A stretch of 64,000 bases of DNA from Robiginitomaculum sp. (lineage in GTDB: Bacteria; Pseudomonadota; Alphaproteobacteria; Caulobacterales; Maricaulaceae), in NCBI GenBank assembly GCA_021776515.1, contig JAJFFS010000017.1, forward strand, positions 1 through 64,000, written 5' to 3'. The notes below the pieces were generated by a model that saw only the letters and a program-made list of their open reading frames with translations, searched no databases and had not been told where the DNA came from. How positions within the stretch are numbered: position 1 is the first letter of the stretch; each line of letters starts with the position of its first letter. Shown piece by piece: positions 17,095 to 26,588 of this stretch. The position numbers and the translations under genes were made by a program.

Positions 17095-17960
17095 GCGTGC
17101 GATATTTGCGTAATGTTTTACTCATTGCGGGCCTGTTTGCGCTGGCAAGTTTAGCAAGCGCGCAGGATGCAGACTGGCGGCCGGTCGAGCCAGAAAATTT
17201 ACTATTGATAGGCACCGCTTATGGCGAAGTGGCGGTGGAGTTAAACCCTGTCTTTGCGCCAAAGCATTCGGAACGATTACGGGCGTTGGCCAAGGCGCAT
17301 TTTTATGATGGCCTTTCGTTCTACCGGGTGATTGACGGATTTGTGGCCCAGGGCGGGCGTAATGAGGGCAATTTACCAGACTGGCCGGTTCTTGAGAATG
17401 AAAATGACCGTACCGCTGAAGGGCTGGGGTTTGTATCAACAGGTTCGCCGGATTTGTATGCGCCGGATGCCGGGCATTCAGGTGGCTTTGCGGCTGCACG
17501 CAATCCTGAGACAGGACGGGTGTGGTTGATGCACTGTGTCGGCGTCATGGCCATGGCCCGCGATACAGACCCGGATACAGGTGATGCTGAATTTTATATC
17601 GTGATTGGCCCTGGTACCCGTTACCTTGATCGCAACCTGAGCATATTTGGCCGTGTGATTGATGGCATGGAGCATATTCAAAAGCTTAACCGGGGGGTGC
17701 GCTCTGTTGATAGTGGCGTGATCGCGGATGAAACCCTACGTGATCCCATCCTTTCCATAAGGCTGGCTTCTGAGTTACCAGAAGAAGAGCGCCCGGCGTT
17801 TGAGATTATGCGTGATGAGAGCCATGCCTTCGCCGCATTCAAAACGTCCAAACGAGTGCGTGATGCAGAATTTTTCTATCGCCGTCCGCCAGAGGTCATT
17901 GAGGCTTGCAACGTGCAAGCCCCTGTGCGCCGTGTGAGCGTAGAAGAAAAGACGCCTTGA
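17091..17960 (+). CDS. Periplasmic cyclophilin-type peptidyl-prolyl isomerase, TTG start
   Basis: A 289-residue protein. The TTG at 17091 overlaps the stop of the previous gene (TTGA) and has GGGAG about seven bases upstream; a GTG two codons later is the alternative. A signal peptide (VLLIAGLFALASLASAQ) directs export. The cyclophilin domain shows HFYDGLSFYRVIDGFVAQGG and a late FYIVIGPGTRYLDRNLSIFGRVIDGM. It likely assists folding of envelope proteins. The C-terminal ~60 residues carry no recognised domain. Confidence 0.9.
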   Translation: MSVRYLRNVLLIAGLFALASLASAQDADWRPVEPENLLLIGTAYGEVAVELNPVFAPKHSERLRALAKAHFYDGLSFYRVIDGFVAQGGRNEGNLPDWPVLENENDRTAEGLGFVSTGSPDLYAPDAGHSGGFAAARNPETGRVWLMHCVGVMAMARDTDPDTGDAEFYIVIGPGTRYLDRNLSIFGRVIDGMEHIQKLNRGVRSVDSGVIADETLRDPILSIRLASELPEEERPAFEIMRDESHAFAAFKTSKRVRDAEFFYRRPPEVIEACNVQAPVRRVSVEEKTP

Positions 17961-17991
17961 CGCTTGTTATTGGGCCGTGCGATGTGCGCCT

Positions 17992-18441
17992 ATGGCACTG
18001 ACTGATTTACTGGATTTACCGCCTGCGGGCGCTCTTTTGGGTCTGGACCCTGGCACCAAAACCATTGGTATTGCTGTCTCTGATGGCGCACGTATAGCCG
18101 CCACGCCCGTTGAAACTATTCGGCGATCAAAATTCAAAACTGATGCAAGCCGTGTTTTTGAGCTTTATGATGACAGACAATGTGTTGGCATTGTTCTGGG
18201 CTTGCCGATCAATATGGATGGAAGCTCTGGACCTCGGGCGCAAAGTGTTCGGGCCTTTGCCGCAAACCTTATGGGTTTTCGAGATGTACCGCTTTGCTTT
18301 TGGGACGAGCGCCTTTCCACGGTAGCGGTTGAACGCACCTTGCTTGAGGCCGATACCCGCCGTTCCCGGCGCCGGGAAGTTATTGATAAAATGGCCGCTG
18401 CCTACATTTTACAAGGTGCACTGGATCGCCTAAAGTCCTAG
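17992..18441 (+). CDS. ruvX: Holliday junction resolvase-like nuclease RuvX/YqgF
   Basis: A 149-residue RNase H-fold protein with the family motifs LLGLDPGTKTIGIAVSD, IVLGLPINMDGSSGPRAQSV and FWDERLSTVAVERTL, providing the acidic catalytic residues. In bacteria this protein processes the 5' end of pre-16S rRNA and has been linked to Holliday junctions. The ATG at 17992 is preferred; a GTG five codons earlier is possible, and neither has a good ribosome site. It overlaps the convergent LOG gene by 12 bases. Confidence 0.93.
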   Translation: MALTDLLDLPPAGALLGLDPGTKTIGIAVSDGARIAATPVETIRRSKFKTDASRVFELYDDRQCVGIVLGLPINMDGSSGPRAQSVRAFAANLMGFRDVPLCFWDERLSTVAVERTLLEADTRRSRRREVIDKMAAAYILQGALDRLKS

Positions 18442-18972
18442 TAAATCAAGGGCTTCGGCAGAGGTTTTCGCCCGTAAGGTTAGGGTGCTTAAACTTGGTG
18501 AGGTAAACCCTTCTTCGATGGAGCGCTGCAAAAGTGTGAAAAATGGATCCCAAAAGCCATTGGTATCCAGTAACACTGTTTTCATGGGGAAGAGACCAAG
18601 GTTAGCCCAGCTAAGAACTTCAGCCAATTCCTCCATCGTGCCAATACCACCTGGCAAAACGACAAACCCGGCACTTTCCACGGCCATTCTGGCCTTGCGC
18701 TCATGCAGAGTATCAACGATTTCAAGCGTGCAATCATCAAAGGCAACTTCTTCGGTAGATAAAAAACCAGGAATAATACCAAGGACTTCTGCGTTGCCCT
18801 CGCGTGCTGCGCGGGCAGCTGTTCCCATCAGGCCAATGCCGCCGCCACCATAGACAAGGCGCAGATTGCGAGCAGCAACTTCATGTCCGAATTGGCGGGC
18901 AAGTTGCTCATATTCCGGGGAGTTTCCGCTACGTGATCCGCAAAAGACGCAGACTGATCGCTGTTTAGGCAT
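18430..18972 (-). CDS. LOG-family protein (TIGR00730 type)
   Basis: A 180-residue Rossmann-type protein with VCVFCGSRSG near the start, GGGGIGLMG and the signature LPGGIGTMEEL (residues ~106-116). Characterised members release cytokinin base from riboside monophosphates or act on other nucleotides; the bacterial role is often unknown. GAGGT lies seven bases before the ATG. It is convergent with ruvX. Confidence 0.93.
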   Translation of the reverse strand: MPKQRSVCVFCGSRSGNSPEYEQLARQFGHEVAARNLRLVYGGGGIGLMGTAARAAREGNAEVLGIIPGFLSTEEVAFDDCTLEIVDTLHERKARMAVESAGFVVLPGGIGTMEELAEVLSWANLGLFPMKTVLLDTNGFWDPFFTLLQRSIEEGFTSPSLSTLTLRAKTSAEALDLLGL

Positions 18973-19062
18973 GGTCGTGACCTCAATTTAGACGTATCAT
19001 TAATGTTTGTGCTTGCGCAGGAAGTGTGAGTAATCTGATTCTCAGTATGAGAAAGGTTTAGT

Positions 19063-20028
19063 ATGTCGGCAATGCGTGGATTTATTATTGCGGCAGTGAT
19101 TGCAGTTTTGGCTGCAATTATCATTGTGGCTTTGTCACGATCAGGACAATTACCTTCTGCTCCTGCCAAACAGGTTGAGCAAACTCAGCAAGATAAGGTT
19201 AACGATGGCGCACTGTTAGGACCGTCCTTTGACATTGTGCGTGTCGATCAGCGCGGGACAGCGGTTATTGCCGGTCGGGCAGAGCCTGGCGCCCGTATTA
19301 CTCTGCTGGCCAATGGCGAGGCGATTGCAAGTACGGTCGCAGGTGGCAATGGTGACTGGACGATTATTCTTAATGATCCACTTGAGCCAGGTGCTATAGA
19401 GTTTACCCTCAACATGGAAGGTGGGGATGGACGCATTGTTCGTTCCGATCAAGTGGTTGTGGTCTCCATTCCCCGTGGGCATAATAAACGTCCTTTGGTT
19501 GTACTTGGCCGCCCCGGTGGACCAAGTCAGGTTCTGCAAAGTCCTGATGACGACAAGGAGACAGGGCCGCTGGCGCTAGAGGCAATTGATTATGACCTTG
19601 CGGGCGGCGTTATCTTTTCTGGCCGTGCCATCCCGGGATCCGGTGTGCGGGTTTTGGCTAATGGTAAATTATTGGGGCAGACCAGGGCCAATGCGCAAGG
19701 GCGTTGGGTGCTTGAAGGTATAGAGCCACTGGCTCCCGGCGTTTATGATTTGCAAATTGATCAGGTTGGCCCCGATGGTCATGTAACGGCTATTATTGCC
19801 TTGCCATTTGAACGTGCCAGCCCGAAATCCATTGCTGATGCTCCGCCGGGGTCAGTGATTGTTCAGCCTGGTAATTCATTGTGGCGCATTGCCCGTCGTC
19901 TTTATGGTTCTGGCTGGCAGTACATGGTTATTTATCGGGCCAATGCAGGCCGGATCAGAGATCCTGACCTGATCTATCCGGGTCAGGTGTTTGCTATTCC
20001 TGATGCTAGCTCTGCTGACGAAGGTTAG
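19063..20028 (+). CDS. Membrane-anchored LysM-domain protein
   Basis: A 321-residue protein with one N-terminal membrane helix (residues ~5-24), two repeats of an immunoglobulin-like module (VIAGRAEPGARITLLANGEAIAS...GDWTI and VIFSGRAIPGSGVRVLANGKLLG...GRWVL), and a C-terminal LysM domain (NSLWRIARRLYGSGWQYMVIYRAN...DPDLIYPGQVFAIP, residues ~270-314). This is a periplasmic, peptidoglycan-associated layout common in alphaproteobacteria. GAAAGG precedes the start. The biological role is unassigned. Confidence 0.88.
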   Translation: MSAMRGFIIAAVIAVLAAIIIVALSRSGQLPSAPAKQVEQTQQDKVNDGALLGPSFDIVRVDQRGTAVIAGRAEPGARITLLANGEAIASTVAGGNGDWTIILNDPLEPGAIEFTLNMEGGDGRIVRSDQVVVVSIPRGHNKRPLVVLGRPGGPSQVLQSPDDDKETGPLALEAIDYDLAGGVIFSGRAIPGSGVRVLANGKLLGQTRANAQGRWVLEGIEPLAPGVYDLQIDQVGPDGHVTAIIALPFERASPKSIADAPPGSVIVQPGNSLWRIARRLYGSGWQYMVIYRANAGRIRDPDLIYPGQVFAIPDASSADEG

Positions 20029-20073
20029 GCCTGCGTTCTTGTGCTTTACGGCGAAGCTTACTAATTGATCTTC

Positions 20074-21912
20074 ATGAGCGCCGCACATCATTCCTTCCAC
20101 GATGACGATACCATTCAGTCCAGTGATGGTGGTATTGGCCCCGCGCTGGTGAGGGTTTTTCGTCTGCTGGCCAGAGATGAGTTAAAGCGTCAGCGCCCGC
20201 TTATGGCACTTGCCATTATAATCACTCTGGTGGCCAAGGTTTTCTCGGTGGCGTCCCCGGTTTTCTTTGGTGAGGCGGTGAACGTTGTAGCCTCTGGTGC
20301 TGGTGCCGTTGGTGCCTTGGTCGGGCTTCTGGCGCTCTGGGCATTTACCCGGTTTCTGGCGAGTGCCTTGCCTCAGGTGCGCACCATGTTTTTTGCTCCG
20401 GTCAGTCAGGAAGCTCAGCGCATTACTGCTGTTGAGGCGTTTGAACATGCCAGTAATTTATCCTTGCAGTTTCACCTGACGCGCCGCGCCGGGGCGCTGA
20501 ACCGGGTGATTGAGCGTGGTTCTGGGGCCATTGATTTTCTCCTTCGTTTTCTGGCCTTTAATATTGTACCGACCTTGATCGAGCTAATTCTGGCAGCGGC
20601 GCTTCTGGCCGTGCGGTACGGGCCAGGCTTTGCCCTAATCGCGGTTATTACGGTTGTGGCCTATATAGGCTTCACCCTGTGGGTTACCGAATGGCGGGTC
20701 AAGCAGCGGCGCGAGATGAACGAAGTGGATTCAAACTTACGAGCCAGTGTTGTGGATTCGTTGACCAATTTTGAAACCGTAAAGGCGTTTGCCGCCGAAG
20801 CCCGCGAAGCAGATAAATTCAGCCAGAATTTTGGCCGTTATAACCATAAATACATCGCCGTAATCCGTTCGCTTTCCGTGTTGAACGGCGGGCAGGAGCT
20901 GGTGATGAGCGCCGGTGTCTTTGCGGCGGCACTGGTGGCGGGCCTTGGGGCGCTAAAAGGTGGCCTTTCTATTGGGGATATGACGGCGGTTGTTCTTATT
21001 TTGATGAATATTTTTCGCCCGCTGGGTATTTTAGGCTTTGCCTGGCGCGAGATTAAACAAGGGGCTGTGGACCTTGAGAAGCTTGACGGTTTACTGGCCA
21101 TGACCCCCGAAGTTGCTGATGCAGCGGGTGCGCCAGATATTAACCTCAATGGTGGTGCTGTGCGCTTTGAACATGTGGCGTTTACCCACGAAGGGCGTAA
21201 TGACGGGCTTAGGGACGTGAGCTTTACCGTCAAACCCGGCACGCGCATTGGTATTGCCGGGCCAAGCGGGGCTGGCAAATCTACCATTTTGCGGCTTTTA
21301 TTCCGGTTTTATGACCCGCAAGCGGGGCGTGTACTGGTCGATGGGCAGGATGTACGGGGCATAACCCAGCAATCCTTGCGTGACGCTCTGGCCTTGGTTC
21401 CGCAGGATGTGGCGCTATTTAACGAAAGCCTTCGTGCCAATATGGCCTATGCCAAACCGGATGCCAGTGATGATGAGATCATGGCGGTGGCCGAACGTGC
21501 GCATCTGGGCGATTTTATTCGCAGCTTACCCCAGGGGCTGGATACACGGGTTGGCGAGCGTGGCCTGAAACTCTCTGGCGGCGAGAAACAGCGCGTTGGC
21601 ATTGCCCGTGCCATTATGAAAGACCCGGCCATACTGGTGCTGGATGAAGCCACCTCCAGCCTTGATAGTGAGACAGAGCGCGAAGTGCAGGATGCGCTTA
21701 ACGATGCCGCCAAAGGGCGCACAACGATTACCATTGCCCACCGGCTTTCCACCATTGCTGATGCCGACCAGATCATTGTTGTCGATCAGGGGCGTATCGT
21801 TGAAAACGGCACTCATGAAGAGCTGCTAGCTTTGCAAGGCATTTACGCCGCTATGTGGCAAAGGCAGATAGAAAGTGGTGAGGCGCAAAGCCCGGCTGCA
21901 CAATCTGGATGA
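20074..21912 (+). CDS. Atm1-type ABC exporter (half transporter)
   Basis: About 612 residues from the ATG at 20074; a TTG three codons earlier is less likely. A six-helix transmembrane domain contains the Atm1-type NFETVKAFAAEAREADKF and GGQELVMSAG stretches. It is followed by a nucleotide-binding domain with Walker A GPSGAGKSTIL (~residue 395), signature LSGGEKQRVGIARAI and Walker B ILVLDEATSSLD. Homologues export glutathione-linked compounds and affect Fe-S and metal homeostasis. It works as a homodimer in the inner membrane. Confidence 0.92.
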   Translation: MSAAHHSFHDDDTIQSSDGGIGPALVRVFRLLARDELKRQRPLMALAIIITLVAKVFSVASPVFFGEAVNVVASGAGAVGALVGLLALWAFTRFLASALPQVRTMFFAPVSQEAQRITAVEAFEHASNLSLQFHLTRRAGALNRVIERGSGAIDFLLRFLAFNIVPTLIELILAAALLAVRYGPGFALIAVITVVAYIGFTLWVTEWRVKQRREMNEVDSNLRASVVDSLTNFETVKAFAAEAREADKFSQNFGRYNHKYIAVIRSLSVLNGGQELVMSAGVFAAALVAGLGALKGGLSIGDMTAVVLILMNIFRPLGILGFAWREIKQGAVDLEKLDGLLAMTPEVADAAGAPDINLNGGAVRFEHVAFTHEGRNDGLRDVSFTVKPGTRIGIAGPSGAGKSTILRLLFRFYDPQAGRVLVDGQDVRGITQQSLRDALALVPQDVALFNESLRANMAYAKPDASDDEIMAVAERAHLGDFIRSLPQGLDTRVGERGLKLSGGEKQRVGIARAIMKDPAILVLDEATSSLDSETEREVQDALNDAAKGRTTITIAHRLSTIADADQIIVVDQGRIVENGTHEELLALQGIYAAMWQRQIESGEAQSPAAQSG

Positions 21913-22237
21913 TTAGCCAAATTGCATGATAGCACCTGTGCTGGGTGAGGTGGAAATAAGTTCTTCAACCATCATTGCGACCCTCGTTTTCACAAAGGTA
22001 AACTGGCCGCAATCTACCTTGAGGCATCAAAATAGGCCCCGGCCTTCGCCGGGGTGACGACGTAGAATATGACCATAAAACTTCCACATTTTCCAACGGG
22101 GCGCTGGTTGGATGTACCCATACTTCGAGGGTGCTGTGCGCCACCTCAGTATGAGATATAGATAAAATAATATCCTCATCTTGAGGTGCGAACGTAGTGA
22201 GTCTCGAAAGATGATGTAACGCCACGCTTGGGGGCTA
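21913..22237. repeat. Non-coding spacer with three dispersed palindromic repeats
   Basis: No credible gene lies here. The spacer holds a perfect hairpin of the CCCCGGC/GCCGGGG type (22037-22054) and two copies, in opposite orientation, of a second repeat family: TTCGAGG...CCTCAGTATGAG at 22123-22155 and CCTCATCTTGAGG...TCTCGAAAGATG at 22174-22215. Similar elements recur at 25.7, 25.9, 31.4, 36.8 and 47.1 kb. They sit between two convergent genes and could act in mRNA 3' ends. Confidence 0.7.
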
Positions 22238-23380
22238 TCAAACCGCCAGGGCGCTGCTGCCATGGCCGGCGGCGAGGTATGCGGTGCTTTGCATTTCCAT
22301 TAGCCGTGAGGTGGTGCGTTCAAACTCAAATGCGCCGGTGTTGGCCTTATAAAGCGCGCCGGGTTCGGCATCGGCGCTGATAATCAGTTTTACCCTGGCT
22401 TCATAAAGCGCATCAATCAGGGCGATAAAACGTTTCGCCGCACTGCTATGGGCATCATCAAGAACGGGTACGCCATCCACGATCAGCGTATGAAATTGCC
22501 GCGCCAGTTCCAGATAGTCCGCTGCGCCGCGCGCCTCTTCGCAAAGCTCGGAAAATGAAAGCCGGGCCACGCCGCCCGGTGTATGGACAATGTCCCAATG
22601 GCGTCCTTGCAGGCTGATACGGCGGGTATGGCTGCCAAGGCCCATGGTTAGTTTTTGCGCCAGCTCATCCATTTTCTGGCGGGTTTTATCGTTCAAGGGC
22701 GCATACCAGGTTTTATCTTCGCGCAGCTTGCCCAAACGGTAATCGCGCATCGATTCCAGCGCATGAACAGCAAGGCGGCTTTTGATTTGCTCGATAAAGG
22801 GAACAAACCGCTGGCGGTTTAGACCGTCTTTATAAAGATCATCCGGGGGGCGGTTGGATGTGGTCACCACCACCACGCCGTGCTCAAAAAGTTGCTCAAA
22901 CAAACGTCCCAGCAACATGGCATCAGCAATATCAGTGACCTGCATTTCATCAAAACACAACAGCCAGGCCTCGCGGGCTATGGCCTTGGCAACGGGGGCA
23001 ATAGGGTCATCACCGACACCGCGAACAAAATCAGGGTGCTGCCTTTTTTCCCGCTCATCAAGATTGCGCCAACGGGCCAGAGCGGCATGGGTTTCCAACA
23101 TAAATTCATGAAAGTGCACCCGTTGTTTTTGCTCAAAGGGTACAGATTCAAAAAACATATCCATCAGCATGGATTTGCCGCGTCCAACTCCGCCATAAAG
23201 ATAAACGCCCTCGGGTTCCGGTTCGGCCCGCCCAAACAAGACACGGCGCTTTTTGGGTTGCCAATTTTGGAGGCGTCCGTGCAGCACGCTCAGCATTTGC
23301 GCGGCACGTTCCTGAGCCGGGTCCGGCTCCAGTGCGCCTTGCGCCACTAGCGCCCGCCATCGTGAAATTGGTGTGTCCAT
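22238..23380 (-). CDS. zapE: ZapE/AFG1-family ATPase
   Basis: A 380-residue P-loop ATPase. Walker A is GGVGRGKS (residues 63-70) and Walker B is LLCFDEMQVTDIADAM. The family motifs VHFHEFMLETH and VVVTTSNRPPDDLYKDGLNRQRFVPFI are present. E. coli ZapE associates with the division septum; the mitochondrial relative AFG1 handles respiratory-complex subunits. Length matches the bacterial family. Confidence 0.93.
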   Translation of the reverse strand: MDTPISRWRALVAQGALEPDPAQERAAQMLSVLHGRLQNWQPKKRRVLFGRAEPEPEGVYLYGGVGRGKSMLMDMFFESVPFEQKQRVHFHEFMLETHAALARWRNLDEREKRQHPDFVRGVGDDPIAPVAKAIAREAWLLCFDEMQVTDIADAMLLGRLFEQLFEHGVVVVTTSNRPPDDLYKDGLNRQRFVPFIEQIKSRLAVHALESMRDYRLGKLREDKTWYAPLNDKTRQKMDELAQKLTMGLGSHTRRISLQGRHWDIVHTPGGVARLSFSELCEEARGAADYLELARQFHTLIVDGVPVLDDAHSSAAKRFIALIDALYEARVKLIISADAEPGALYKANTGAFEFERTTSRLMEMQSTAYLAAGHGSSALAV

Positions 23381-23558
23381 GACTACACTATGACGGCAAA
23401 GAATGAAAAAGCGATTGCCATAATGAATGAAACTATCATATTTCGCACTGTAAACGCTTGCGTCAAAAAAACTTTAACGCTATGTCCGCGCAAGCGTGGG
23501 GCGATGCGTTTGCATTTGGGGCTCCGTAGTTGTCAAACGACAAAATGGGAAAATCATT

Positions 23559-25667
23559 ATGAGTATGGAATTAATGCTGGTCATTGCTGCTGGCCTGATC
23601 GCGCTGGTTTATAGCGCTGTGCAAACGCAGACACTTCTGAAAGCCAGTGCTGGCTCGGACAAAATGCAGGAAATTGCCAAAGCGATTCAGGAAGGCGCCA
23701 ATGCCTATCTGAAACGGCAATACATGACCATTGGTATGGTTGGTGTGGCCATTCTGGTTTTGATTTTCTTCTTACTTGGTTGGGAAGTGGCATTGGGCTT
23801 TGCTATTGGCGCCGTTCTTTCTGGTGCCGCAGGCTTTATCGGTATGCTGGTTTCTGTGCGCGCCAATGTGCGCACCACCGAGGCCGCACGGACTGGATTG
23901 GCGCAAGGCCTGGACGTGGCGTTTCGCGCTGGTGCCATCACCGGCATGCTGGTTGCGGGCTTCGCGCTTTTGGGTGTTGCTGGTTATTACGCCATACTGA
24001 CCGGCCCTATGGGCTTTGAAATCACTGACCGCAACGTTGTTGACGCGCTGGTGGCCTTGGGCTTTGGCGCTTCGCTGATTTCCATCTTTGCCCGTCTTGG
24101 CGGCGGCATCTTTACCAAGGGTGCAGACGTTGGCGGCGATATGGTGGGCAAGGTTGAAGCGGGTATCCCCGAGGATGATCCTCGTAATGCCGCGACCATC
24201 GCCGATAACGTTGGCGATAATGTTGGCGATTGTGCTGGTATGGCTGCTGACCTTTTTGAAACCTATGCGGTGACCATTGTTGCCACCATGGTTCTGGCAT
24301 CCATCTATTTTTCTGGTTCAGCCGAAATGATGTTGCTGCCGCTGGCCATTGGCGGGGTTTGTATCATTACCTCCATCATCGGTACGTTCTTTGTTAAACT
24401 TGGCAAATCCAACAATGTTATGGGTGCGCTTTACAAGGGCATTATTGCCGCCGGTGTATTGTCGGTTGGCGCTGTTGGTTATGTCATCAACAAAGTTTTG
24501 CCTAACGGCTTTGGCCCCATTGAAGGCGCTGACATGACCGGTATGGATCTTTACCAGGCTGGTATTATTGGCCTTGTGGTGACGGCGGGAATTATCTGGG
24601 TAACGGAATACTATACGGGTACAAATTATCGCCCGGTGCGTTCTGTGGCCAAGGCCTCCGAATCCGGTCACGGCACCAACGTCATTCAGGGTTTGGCGGT
24701 TTCGCTTGAATCCACCGCACTACCGGCCATCATCATCATTGCTGGTATTATCAGCACTTATAATCTGGCGGGTCTGTTTGGTATTGCCATCTCGGTCACC
24801 ACCATGTTGGCGCTGGCCGGTTTGATTGTTGCGCTGGACGCCTTTGGCCCGGTTACCGACAATGCTGGCGGTATTGCTGAAATGGCGGAACTGGATAGTT
24901 CTGTGCGCGATACAACCGATACGCTGGACGCGGTGGGTAACACCACCAAGGCTGTGACCAAGGGCTATGCCATTGGCTCTGCCGGGCTTGGCGCACTGGT
25001 GCTCTTTGCCGCCTACACCGAGGATCTGGCTCACTTTTCTGCCGATGCCGCTAACTTCCCGTTCTTTGCCGGGGTGAGCGTCGATTTCTCGCTGACCAAT
25101 CCATACGTGATTGTTGGCTTGCTGTTTGGTGGCTTGCTGCCTTACCTCTTTGGTGGCATGTCGATGATGGCTGTGGGCCGTGCGGCAACCGCCGTTGTGG
25201 CCGAAGTTCGCCGTCAATTCCGCGAAATTCCGGGTATTATGGAATACAAGGCCAAGCCTGATTATGGCCGCGCCGTGGACCTTCTGACCAAGGCCGCGAT
25301 CAAGGAAATGATTGTACCCTCCATGTTGCCGGTGCTGTCTCCCGTCGTGCTGTTCTTTGCTATCTCGGCTGTTGCTGACAAATCCGCGGCCTTCTCGGCT
25401 CTGGGTGCCATGCTGCTGGGCGTAATCGTCAATGGCTTGTTTGTGGCTATCTCCATGACTGTTGGTGGCGGTGCCTGGGACAATGCCAAGAAGTACATCG
25501 AAGATGGTGCTCATGGCGGCAAGGGTTCCGAAGCCCACAAAGCGTCTGTTACTGGCGATACCGTTGGCGATCCTTACAAGGACACCGCTGGCCCTGCCGT
25601 TAACCCGATGATCAAGATCACCAACATTGTGGCCTTGCTGCTACTGGCGGTTCTGGCGCAGATGTAA
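23559..25667 (+). CDS. hppA: Membrane H+-translocating pyrophosphatase, K+-independent type
   Basis: About 702 residues with ~16 membrane segments. It couples pyrophosphate hydrolysis to proton transport. Catalytic motifs are [20 protein letters not shown] and [21 protein letters not shown]. Lys464 in [12 protein letters not shown] is the residue that distinguishes K+-independent from K+-dependent enzymes. The ATG at 23559 ([12 protein letters not shown]) is chosen over an upstream in-frame extension because the family N-terminus begins there; a weak GGGA precedes it. Confidence 0.96.
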   Translation: MSMELMLVIAAGLIALVYSAVQTQTLLKASAGSDKMQEIAKAIQEGANAYLKRQYMTIGMVGVAILVLIFFLLGWEVALGFAIGAVLSGAAGFIGMLVSVRANVRTTEAARTGLAQGLDVAFRAGAITGMLVAGFALLGVAGYYAILTGPMGFEITDRNVVDALVALGFGASLISIFARLGGGIFTKGADVGGDMVGKVEAGIPEDDPRNAATIADNVGDNVGDCAGMAADLFETYAVTIVATMVLASIYFSGSAEMMLLPLAIGGVCIITSIIGTFFVKLGKSNNVMGALYKGIIAAGVLSVGAVGYVINKVLPNGFGPIEGADMTGMDLYQAGIIGLVVTAGIIWVTEYYTGTNYRPVRSVAKASESGHGTNVIQGLAVSLESTALPAIIIIAGIISTYNLAGLFGIAISVTTMLALAGLIVALDAFGPVTDNAGGIAEMAELDSSVRDTTDTLDAVGNTTKAVTKGYAIGSAGLGALVLFAAYTEDLAHFSADAANFPFFAGVSVDFSLTNPYVIVGLLFGGLLPYLFGGMSMMAVGRAATAVVAEVRRQFREIPGIMEYKAKPDYGRAVDLLTKAAIKEMIVPSMLPVLSPVVLFFAISAVADKSAAFSALGAMLLGVIVNGLFVAISMTVGGGAWDNAKKYIEDGAHGGKGSEAHKASVTGDTVGDPYKDTAGPAVNPMIKITNIVALLLLAVLAQM

Positions 25668-25673
25668 TGAGAT

Positions 25674-25697
25674 AAATTGTCATAACCGGACAATTTT
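25674..25697 (+). terminator. Possible terminator of hppA
   Basis: AAATTGTC, a seven-base loop, then GACAATTT, with one further T, seven bases after the hppA stop. The stem is AT-rich, so strength is doubtful. Confidence 0.4.
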
Positions 25698-25715
25698 GAG
25701 CCTTTTGCGCCTCTC

Positions 25716-25823
25716 CCTTGTCACCCCGGAAATTTCTTTAGAAATTATCCGGGGCCTATGGTGAGTCTTTATTGCACAATGAGTCCCGGATAAAACTTCG
25801 TTTTTCAGGGATGACAAGGATAA
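25716..25823. repeat. Dispersed palindromic repeat element (CCCCGGA family)
   Basis: A ~105-base element flanked by CCTTGTCA and TGACAAGG. It contains the hairpin CCCCGGA...TCCGGGG (25724-25754) with an inner ATTTC/GAAAT pairing. It is related in sequence to the elements at 22.0, 25.9 and 36.8 kb. It occupies the spacer between hppA and the convergent bamE-like gene. Confidence 0.65.
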
Positions 25824-25866
25824 ACAATATCTGATCTGAAACCGCTGCTTTGGTGCCATTACCTCC

Positions 25867-25938
25867 GTGTCATACCGGGCTTGACCCGGTATCCATTGAG
25901 ACTCACATCTGGATCCCGGACTAAATCCGGGATGACAC
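25867..25938. repeat. Dispersed palindromic repeat element, second copy in the same spacer
   Basis: Bounded by GTGTCAT and ATGACAC, with two inner hairpins: ACCGGG...CCCGGT and ATCCCGGA...TCCGGGAT. Together with the neighbouring element it fills most of the 345-base gene-free stretch 25668-26012. Confidence 0.65.
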
Positions 25939-25955
25939 ATAATAAAAACGTTACT

Positions 25956-25988
25956 AAAAACCCCGGTCCAAATGGCCGGGGTTTTTTG
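25956..25988. terminator. Bidirectional rho-independent terminator
   Basis: AAAAACCCCGG, a nine-base loop, CCGGGGTTTTTT. It has a GC-rich stem flanked by A-run and T-run, so it can stop transcription from both the hppA side and the convergent bamE-like gene. Confidence 0.75.
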
Positions 25989-26012
25989 TTAGTGCTTAAA
26001 ATGAAAAGAGCG

Positions 26013-26504
26013 CTATTGTCGGCGTGGTCCACCGGCGCCGCCGGGCAGGTTCTGGTTGTCGCCAAGTGTGCCTTGTGGCAGGCGGCCAACGCCACCTAGC
26101 AATTGCTGCATGATGGACAGCTCGCGGCCCCTTGTCGGGGTTTTGCGTCCTACCAGCGAGACAATATTGCCATCCTTGATGGTGTATACGGATACATCGT
26201 CCACAATACCTTCTGTGCTAAAGGCGACGGCGGTGATGGTGCGTGTTTTGGTTTGTGGACGCAAATAGCCAAGCTGTTCGCGCAGTTCAGACATATAATA
26301 CCATTTGTTTTTTTCAAAAACGCCTGTGATCGATGGATTGCCAAATCTGGAAAGTACCGTCGTTTTGGTGTCAACGCCGGTTTCAATATCGCCGGGGGCT
26401 TCTTTGGAGGTAACGAAGCCATGATTGCGTGAAATAGGCATGCAGGCGCTAGCCAGGATTACAGCACATCCTGTCATAAGCAGCTTGGGAAAAGAAATTT
26501 GCAT
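26013..26504 (-). CDS. bamE: BamE-like outer membrane assembly lipoprotein
   Basis: A 163-residue protein from the ATG at 26504, which has AAGGA upstream and gives a lipoprotein signal (MQISFPKLLMTGCAVILASAC). The lipobox -3 position is alanine rather than the usual leucine. The SmpA/OmlA domain follows (VDTKTTVLSRFGNPSITGVFEKNKWYYMSE, then TRTITAVAFSTEGIVDDVSVY). BamE supports the BAM complex that inserts outer membrane proteins. A glycine/glutamine-rich tail ends the protein. It is divergent from the cytochrome chaperone gene. Confidence 0.9.
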   Translation of the reverse strand: MQISFPKLLMTGCAVILASACMPISRNHGFVTSKEAPGDIETGVDTKTTVLSRFGNPSITGVFEKNKWYYMSELREQLGYLRPQTKTRTITAVAFSTEGIVDDVSVYTIKDGNIVSLVGRKTPTRGRELSIMQQLLGGVGRLPQGTLGDNQNLPGGAGGPRRQ

Positions 26505-26588
26505 GGAAACGTCCTTGGTAATGGAATGCCTGGTTGACCTAAACGGCCTCGTGCATAAGTTCAAGCCTGATACACAATCCGGGCAATA

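Noticed and set aside
24720-25538. 272-residue minus-strand frame
   Set aside because: Antisense of hppA; composition (His/Gln-rich) and lack of any domain mark it as a shadow of the strongly biased sense codons.
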